Shown piece after piece: positions 57,901 through 64,000 of a DNA stretch of 64,000 bases. Position 1 is the stretch's first letter. Every line of letters starts with the position of its first letter. Under the pieces are notes generated by a model, which was not told the origin of the DNA, made no database searches, and was given only the letters and a program-made list of their open reading frames with translations. This DNA is from Hemicordylus capensis (Eukaryota; Chordata; Lepidosauria; Squamata; Cordylidae). The stretch is from positions 351,144,750 through 351,208,749 of the forward strand of contig NC_069659.1 in the NCBI RefSeq assembly GCF_027244095.1, read 5' to 3'. A program made the position numbers and the translations under genes.

Positions 57901-60900
57901 GCTTTCCGTGCACACCTCCCACCATGCCCAGGACTCTGCTTCCCGTAAGAGAGCCCCACCACCCAACCACACACCCCAGAAGTGCACAGCACTACACAGA
58001 GACCGGCAGTGGAAGTGGCTGTCTCTGCATTGCACCAGAGGGATGGAATGCATTATTTGGCTTTGGACACGGCAAAGCAAAGCTCTTACTTTCGCCCTCA
58101 GCCCTATTTGGGCTAAACGTATGCAACTTGCATGATTCATGCTGGTTCTAAACCCACATGATCTTTGATAATCCGCAGAATCAGAGCTCTGTGACATTAA
58201 AGGGGCGGCGGGTGTGAAATGACAGTAAGGATACACTGCTGGAGTGAGGGGAGATGTCCCAAAATAATGAATGAGTGGCAACTTATACAGGCAACACTCA
58301 AGTGCCACCCCTGCCTCGTTCAACAACATCTCATTTATCAAACCAGGGTAGTACAGTGGCTAAGAGTGAACCAGGAAGTCCTAAACTTACTCCAGACTAG
58401 TTACTATTTTCTCAGTCTAAACCTCCCAGTCCCACCCATAGTATGGGCATAATCATCTGGCCTAATTTACTCGACTGTTTACCAAAATAATGCACAATAA
58501 ACACTTCATAAATGCCAAGTACAATCATTTATTCTTATTTCCCTCCCTAATCAGGAGGGTTAGCATTTTTTTCAGATACTACCCTTGGCTGCTTAACTTT
58601 GTGGGGAGGACAGGTATCATTTATCTAAACTACGGGCTAAGAGGGTATCTTCTTGACAGACATCCGAAACAAGTGACGCTCCCTTCATCAGCTCCTTGCG
58701 TCCCCCCAGTGGGAATCTTACCAATGAAAGCGTTGGGGATGGTGATCTTCAGCCACATGCGGTCACGCACCTCCAGGCCCGACTCTGGGGAGGCCATGGC
58801 TTTGACTATAGTGGCCATGTCGCTGTGGATGGACAGGTGAAAGTCATCGAGGCCTGCGGGTTGGACGGAGGGAAGGGAGGCAGAGATGAGAGGGGACGGA
58901 AAGGCAGAGGAACACATGGAGGTGCCACACAGAGAGGGGATGGGGGTCAGGGAACAATACATCACAGGCACACCCTATGAGCCTTGAAATTAAGCAACTG
59001 AAAGCTCCCAGATGCCTCTTCTAGGTTCCAATGTTCAGGCTACTGCATGCCTGATTCCTGAGAATAGTCAACTGTAGTCCTGTCACGGCCTTAGTCACCA
59101 TACAATTTATTCTCATGTCAAACACTCCCTTACGAGGGACTTCCGGTCATCTCCTGTCCAGTCACTGATGATGTATAGACCCACTTAACTGCAATAATGC
59201 TGCAGCATCAAAGGCTTCCAGATTTCTCACCAGACCAAACATATACCGCCTCTGGCCAAAATCCAGTCCGAGGCCAGCACAGCCTGGCAGCTCTCCCTGA
59301 CATCACTTCCGGCTCGCAGTATGCCCTCAACAAGATCTTGAGCTCTATTCCAGATCAAAAAGAATTTCTACCTTCCCCAACACCACATCTAGCAACTTCC
59401 TCCTCCGCTTGCAGAGCAGAAAGCTAGCACTGCATCTGTTTGAACAATGCAAGCTACTTGAAATTGCTCAGGGGCTGTGACTTGGGGTTTATCAACTTCA
59501 ACCAGCAACTTGGTTAACAAGGGATTCCTGGGCCTTTCAGCCCCACATGCAGTTCGTTATCTCAAACCACTCACAACTCATGCTATCTTGCTAGGAAGCA
59601 CTCCAACCAACTTGGAATATCAAAATATCACCCGGATGTGACTTTATGTGATGACCTGTCCAAGGACACTAACTCAAGACCTTACCAGGGAGATCAAATT
59701 CCTACTTGGCCATAAAACTCACTAGGTGAGTCTATCTCTCAGTCTAACCTACCTCACAGGGTTGTTGTGAGGATAGACATAACCATGTACACTGCTCCAG
59801 GCTCCTTGGAGAAAGGGTGGGATATAAATATGATATATAAAAATAAGTTTTTAGAGTGTTCTCTTCCTTTGTTGAAACTCTCCCAATTCACCCATTCTCC
59901 AGGTAAACAAGCCAGAACAGCTCATTAACCCAGGATCAGCTGAATCTCTCTTTCAAGAAGGTCCTTCTCCCTGGCTGCTGCCTCCATCCAACTCACCCTC
60001 CTCTAGTCTCCCTTTATCCAGCTCCTAAAGCATTCCAAATACTTTGCAAAAGGCAACAGAAACACCGCTACCCAAGCAGCACGCTACTGATGGCGGTGGG
60101 GGGGGGGCGGGGGGAGTGCTCCTTTTGGAAGGTCAGATCATCCTCCTCTCCCTCACCCTGGAGTTGAGTCCCTGTGCGTGTATTGCTCGTATCAGGTGCA
60201 GCGTGCAGGTGACTGGAAGCCAAGCAGGAGTGGGGAGACACAGGCACAAGGACTTACGTTCGGTTTCTGGGATGGAGCTGGTGATGGAGGAGCTGGTGGA
60301 AGTGATTGTGCTCATGGATGGGCTCATACCGTACGCTGGGTAGGTGCCGGTCATCGCCGCAGTGTGGGAAACCCAGGCTGCTGGGTCAATGGGTCGGATG
60401 GGCTCACCTAAAGGGAACACACATGACACATGAGGAAGCCCCCTCCTCAAAAGCCATCCCCCTCACCCAACCCACCACCTCTGGGCAGCCCTGTCCTCCC
60501 CCAGTGTCAGCCGGGACTCACCCGGATCGGAGCATGGAGAGTCTGGCCCAGCCCAGATCCGCTGGGGAGCAACTGGGGGAGAAAACAGAGGAAGGGTCAG
60601 CAAGAGGGGGTGCAGAGGGAGAGCTCCCTGTGGGTGGGAGATAGGGCTGGGCTGAAGAGGGAGAGTGCCGTGTTTCCATGCGGGGAATTGGCCTGCTGAC
60701 TGGGTGGCTCATCGCAGGTGTGAGGAGGAAGGAAAGGATGAATCAGGCACCAGGAGACAGAGGAGAGGCAGAAAGAGACAGCAGCCTAGAGAGTCACAGA
60801 GAGTAGGGTTCAGGACGCAGCTCTTCTCAGTCACTCAGAGCCATTTCACACATTCCTCTGAATGATGTAGTAAAGTTTCTCCAGGAGTAGTACATCACTC

Positions 60901-63900
60901 CAGACTGCAAGTGAGAGATCGTGTCCAAAATCTTCCTACATGTAGAAAATTAGCAGGGAGGAGAGTTCAGCCTGATCTCCTCAGTGCCATGACACTTTCC
61001 TCGCTACAAGGAGGGTGCACCTCCATCACCAAAAGGCAGCATTCAAACATGCAAGCCCACGCCTGCAGCCTGGAATAATACAACCTAGGAAAAGACTACC
61101 ATTTGCTACTGTATAGACTGGCCCTCACAACCCGCCACTATGCAAACATACAAGCAGAAGAGAGCCAAGCCACTGCATAATCCACTTACTCCTGGGTAGC
61201 GAGAAGCAGCCCCTGGGGCTGGGATCCCAACACTTGGCAACAGTCAGCGTGATGGGCCTGCAGCAGAAACAAAATGGTGGTTACTAAGCAGTCCCGCAAG
61301 CCTGGCTCATCGAGTGGCATTTCCAGACTTCACAGAGCAAAAAGAAGAAACCCCCAAACAACCCTCTCCCCACAAAATGGCAGCGTGTGACTCAGACCTC
61401 CCTAAAGCTCATGAATGGGATATCCTCACAGAACAAAACAAGGGAAACTAATCAGAAGATGTTATTTGCTTTGGGCCATTTTAAACACATGCATGTTAAT
61501 ACCACAGGAAGGGGAAACAAAGAATCAGGATCAGAGGGCCTATTATTCTGCATCAGCAACTTCCCCAAACCACAAAACCCAAGTGGTGTGGCTGGAATGG
61601 ATGGTGACTCTGCCCTTTGCTGATATAGCAGACATGGATCCTTGGGCTCTCTCTCCTTGCAGAGGTGCGTTCCTGACCTGCAACAGTCAGCTACCCTCCA
61701 GGAACTCTGTGCTGGGCTTGGTTTGCACACTGAGCATATCATGATGGACCTCGGTGCAGAGGGTGCTGCATACAAGTCAAGTGCTTGCTTGCAATCCCAG
61801 ATGCCACCAAGCAAGGCCACAGTCAAGTCTGCACACCAAGAGGCGAGGGGATTTAGGGAGTGTTCAGTACCAGAGAAAAACTATGGAACTGGGCACGAGG
61901 GTGCAGGGGAAAAGGAAGGAAGGAAAGTAGGGCCACCTACCCTGGTTTGTGCACAATCTCCCTCAGTACTCGCACAGCATCATCATTGCTCATGTTCTCA
62001 AAGTTGATATCATTCACCTGCAAGGACAGTAAGTGCATGAGCCCCACAAGTGTGCACAGATCACACATGAAGCTGCCTAAAACCCTGTCAGATCACTGGC
62101 CCATGCAGCACAGCGTTCACTGTGCCGAATAGCAGTGGCTTCCCAGTAGAGGGAGGTATTACCCCTGCTAACTGAGCAGAGAGACAAAGTGGTGATTCTC
62201 TTATACTTAGCAGGGGGAGAGCAACTGGCCCTCTCCAGCCCCAGCACAGCATCCCTCCAGTGGCTGTTGCTGGTCTCTGCCTTATGTTTCTTTTTAGATT
62301 GTGAGCCCTTTGGGGACAGGGAGCCATCCTTATTTCTGTATTGTTTATTTTTCTATGTAAAGCACTTGGAGAACTTGGGTTGAAGAGCGGTAGGTAAACA
62401 TTTATCATCATAGCCTTGCTCCCAAGATCCTTTTTAAAAGGCAATGCCTGGAATTGAAACGGAGACCTTCTGTGTGCAGAACAAGCACTCTGCCACTGAG
62501 CTATAGTACCTAGGTAGCTTAGCAGTTCTACAGATCAGCACTGTTTGGTCCTGGCTTATCAGCAAACAAGGTCCCAGTCTTTAAGGCCTAGTCTAAACCA
62601 TCAAAATTCAGAGGTTCTTATTCTCTTGTATTCTTGGGATAACTATTTACATAAATGACACTCCCAGGTTTTTCAACCATCCTGCCTCTCTTTGGCAACG
62701 CATGGGCCACTGTGCTCCTCTAGGGGACTGTGAACTCCACCTCTCAAAGTTATCAATCTCCTCTCTCATCCCAGATTCCCAGCAAAAGTGAAATACCTGT
62801 CTCACTAGGGGCAGTCAACACACTTTCAACTCAATTCAGTGTATCCCTTGAATAGGAGCACAGTGGCTGATTAGGAGAACATAAGAAGAAGACCTGCTAC
62901 ATCACATCAAAGTCCCATCTGACCTAGCATCCCCCTTTCCACTGTGGCCTGCCAGATGCTTTTTGGGAGTCCCCACAAGGAAGGCAACTGCCCTCTCCTG
63001 CTGCTGCTCCCCAGCAACTGGCATTTAGTGGCACACTGCTGATGAAGATGGAGGTTCCACATCACCAACAGCCATCCACGGACATCTCCTCCACGAATCT
63101 CCTTTAAACGCCATCTAAGCTCAATCCATCAGCACATCATTTGGCAGCTAATTAAGGTGTGTGTCGTGTGAAGAAGTACTTTATTTTGTCCTGTCCTGAA
63201 TCTACTGCTGCTCAATTTCACTAAATGATTTTCTCCAATTTCTCTCCAATTTCTTCACAGCACAGAGATGTTATAAACCTCTACAGGGAGGTTTGAGTCA
63301 CAATTTCAGCACTTTGCAGTTTCACATTTCTGCAGTCAGGCAATATATACTTCAACAGTGGGGGACTTCAACAGTGGGGTGAAGAAATGTCATGATTACG
63401 CAGTATTGGAGAAGCTGGAGAGCAAGAGAGCAGAGGTGGCTAAGGTACAGTGCTGTGCTCTATCTTTATTTCTGCTTTTACCCTGTATTTTTGGTGTTTT
63501 TTGGGTTTTTTTAAGGTTCAGGCCCCAGAACCTAATCCCCCAATTCCCATTTACATAAGGTTTCATTATCCGCAGTTGTAGGCTAGAACGAACCCCCACA
63601 AAAGCACCAGGCACTCAGCCTCTCTTCACTGGGAAGTTGCCCCCATCCCTAGAATATTTTGTTTGCTTTTCTGTATTTTCCCCAGCTCTCCAATATCCTT
63701 TTTGAGATGGGGTGACCAAGACTAGACACAGTATTCCACATGTGGCAGCACCAGTGGTCATCCCTGGATAGCTGACTCAGTAGACAGACCCCGAGCAGAG
63801 CTTGGCTTTTCCCATTGAAAGCAAGGCCACAGGTATACCTGGCTCTCTTGTTGTCACAGCTCTGAGAATAAACGAAGATTACCTGCAGCAACATGTCTCC

Positions 63901-64000
63901 TGGTTCAATTCTTCCATCAGCGGCCACAGCACCACCCTTCATGATGGAGCCAATGTAGATGCCACCATCACCACGCTCGTTGCTCTGCCCAACAATGGAG
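54524..64000 (-). CDS. DVL3: Dishevelled segment polarity protein 3 (DVL3), 3' two-thirds, 5' end outside the window
   Basis: Cytoplasmic hub of canonical and planar-polarity Wnt signalling. It is recruited to Frizzled by its DEP domain and polymerises through DIX, which is outside the window. Coding exons in order: 63883-64000 (partial), 61941-62017, 61190-61257, 60258-60407, 58722-58853, 57041-57208, 56410-56622, 54524-54942. They join in phase to 447 residues plus TGA. Order of domains: PDZ from its second strand ([13 protein letters not shown]) to ITLTVAK; linker [18 protein letters not shown] (LDDFHLSIH to YYIFGDLCG); then a His/Ser/Pro-rich tail ending [11 protein letters not shown], the conserved Dishevelled C-terminus. 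Paralogue choice rests on [19 protein letters not shown], the tail sequence and the position beside AP2M1. The tail is somewhat shorter than in human. Confidence 0.97.
55431..55560. mobile_element. hAT-type MITE relic
   Basis: GGTTGCACAACTTGGGCCC ... GGACCAAAGCTGC, same group as 20910-21024. In the last DVL3 intron. Confidence 0.6.
55937..56081. mobile_element. Palindromic hAT-type MITE
   Basis: Ends CAGGGGTTCTCATCCTTTGG and CAGGGGTTCTCAACCTTAGG (reverse complement), with an internal ACTACAACTCCCATCA / TGATGGGAGTTGTAGT. The flanking 8 bp match only partly. Confidence 0.75.
56410..56622 (-). CDS. DVL3: DVL3 exon (post-DEP, Pro-rich)
   Basis: 213 nt coding [20 protein letters not shown] through [11 protein letters not shown]. 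It contains a proline/tyrosine-rich stretch ([20 protein letters not shown]). The donor is GTAAAT at 56404-56409. Confidence 0.96.
57041..57208 (-). CDS. DVL3: DVL3 exon (DEP core)
   Basis: 168 nt coding [20 protein letters not shown] through [10 protein letters not shown]. The basic patch [19 protein letters not shown] contributes to membrane binding in the family. The acceptor is CTCTTGACAG and the donor is GTAAGG. Confidence 0.96.
58722..58853 (-). CDS. DVL3: DVL3 exon (start of DEP)
   Basis: 132 nt coding [20 protein letters not shown] through KITIPNAFI. The [12 protein letters not shown] segment is the DEP-finger loop that contacts Frizzled and swaps between subunits in DEP dimers. The donor is GTAAGA. 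Confidence 0.96.
59719..59840 (+). mobile_element. MIR-like SINE, 3' part
   Basis: CAGTCTAACCTACCTCACAG, GGTTGTTGTGAGGATAGAC and GGTGGGATATAAATATG. 5'-truncated, in a DVL3 intron. Confidence 0.7.
60258..60407 (-). CDS. DVL3: DVL3 exon (PDZ-DEP linker)
   Basis: 150 nt coding [20 protein letters not shown] through ITSSIPETE. It is a Ser/Thr-rich linker ([14 protein letters not shown]) between PDZ and DEP, a region known to be heavily phosphorylated in Dishevelled proteins. The donor is GTAAGT at 60252-60257. Confidence 0.96.
61190..61257 (-). CDS. DVL3: DVL3 exon (last PDZ strand and linker)
   Basis: 68 nt coding [20 protein letters not shown] and PR, with split Gly and Ser codons at the ends. 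The donor GTAAGT is at 61184-61189. A Ser replaces the Thr of human CFTLPR. Confidence 0.95.
61941..62017 (-). CDS. DVL3: DVL3 exon (end of PDZ)
   Basis: 77 nt coding [20 protein letters not shown] and IVHKP plus two bases of Gly. This includes the PDZ alpha-B helix that lines the peptide groove. The acceptor is GTCCTTGCAG and the donor is GTAGGT. Confidence 0.96.
62068..62515 (-). mobile_element. tRNA-derived SINE, family B, interrupted by a LINE end
   Basis: The tRNA-like head (TAGCTCAGTGGCAGAGTGCT, GAAGGTCTCCGTTTCAATTC) is at 62440-62515 and the SINE tail at 62068-62140. Between them is a plus-strand LINE 3' end with GATTGTGAGCCCTTTGGGGA (about 62145-62410). Confidence 0.7.
62872..63235 (-). 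mobile_element. CR1-type LINE 3' end
   Basis: Starts at the CR1-like ACATAAGAAGAAGACCTGCT and ends in the family's conserved GAAGAAGTACTTTATTTTGT and GTCCTGAATCTACTGC. A fragment. Confidence 0.7.
63883..64000 (-). CDS. DVL3: DVL3 PDZ exon, truncated by the window edge
   Basis: 39 codons plus one base, from [20 protein letters not shown] to EPGDMLLQ, the core of the PDZ fold. The donor is GTAATC at 63877-63882. The exon continues beyond 64000. Confidence 0.95.

Overview
This is a stretch of animal nuclear DNA carrying two conserved vertebrate genes, both read on the minus strand and arranged head to tail. DVL3 (Dishevelled-3, Wnt signalling) enters at the right edge and ends near 54.4 kb. AP2M1 (mu subunit of the AP-2 clathrin adaptor) starts in a CpG island near 47.8 kb and ends near 3.4 kb. 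The same DVL3-AP2M1 order is known in mammals. The interspersed repeats point to a squamate reptile: two tRNA-derived SINE families plus a MIR-like SINE, CR1 and L2/CR1-like LINE ends, a Penelope-like element, and many short hAT and pogo-type MITEs. I cannot name the species.

Layout, left to right. 1-3.4 kb: sequence downstream of AP2M1, with repeats only; the expected next gene (ABCF3) is not visible. 3.4-26.7 kb: AP2M1 3'UTR and ten coding exons. They join without a gap into 433 codons, and every intron is GT-AG. A 6-nt in-frame microexon (HQ) sits in intron 4. 26.7-47.8 kb: a 21-kb first intron packed with mobile elements, including two LINE copies, a Penelope fragment with a SINE inside it, a directional duplication of that SINE/Penelope junction, and one of two giant GC-rich foldback hAT elements (the other is in intron 2). 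47.2-48.2 kb: CpG island, non-coding exon 1, and NRF1/YY1/ZNF143-type motifs. 48.2-54.4 kb: intergenic, with a LINE fragment, SINEs, a MITE and microsatellites. 54.4-64 kb: the last eight coding exons of DVL3, covering most of the PDZ domain, the DEP domain and the C-terminal tail (447 residues).

Functionally the neighbours are linked: published work describes Dishevelled binding the AP-2 mu subunit through its DEP domain and C-terminal region during Frizzled endocytosis. That link is established knowledge, not something read from this sequence.

The observations most worth following are the twin 0.5-kb palindromic hAT elements with exact 8-bp target duplications, the AP2M1 microexon, a five-codon upstream ORF with a strong start context just 9 nt before the AP2M1 start codon, and the SINE/Penelope duplication, whose direction can be read from its target-site duplications.
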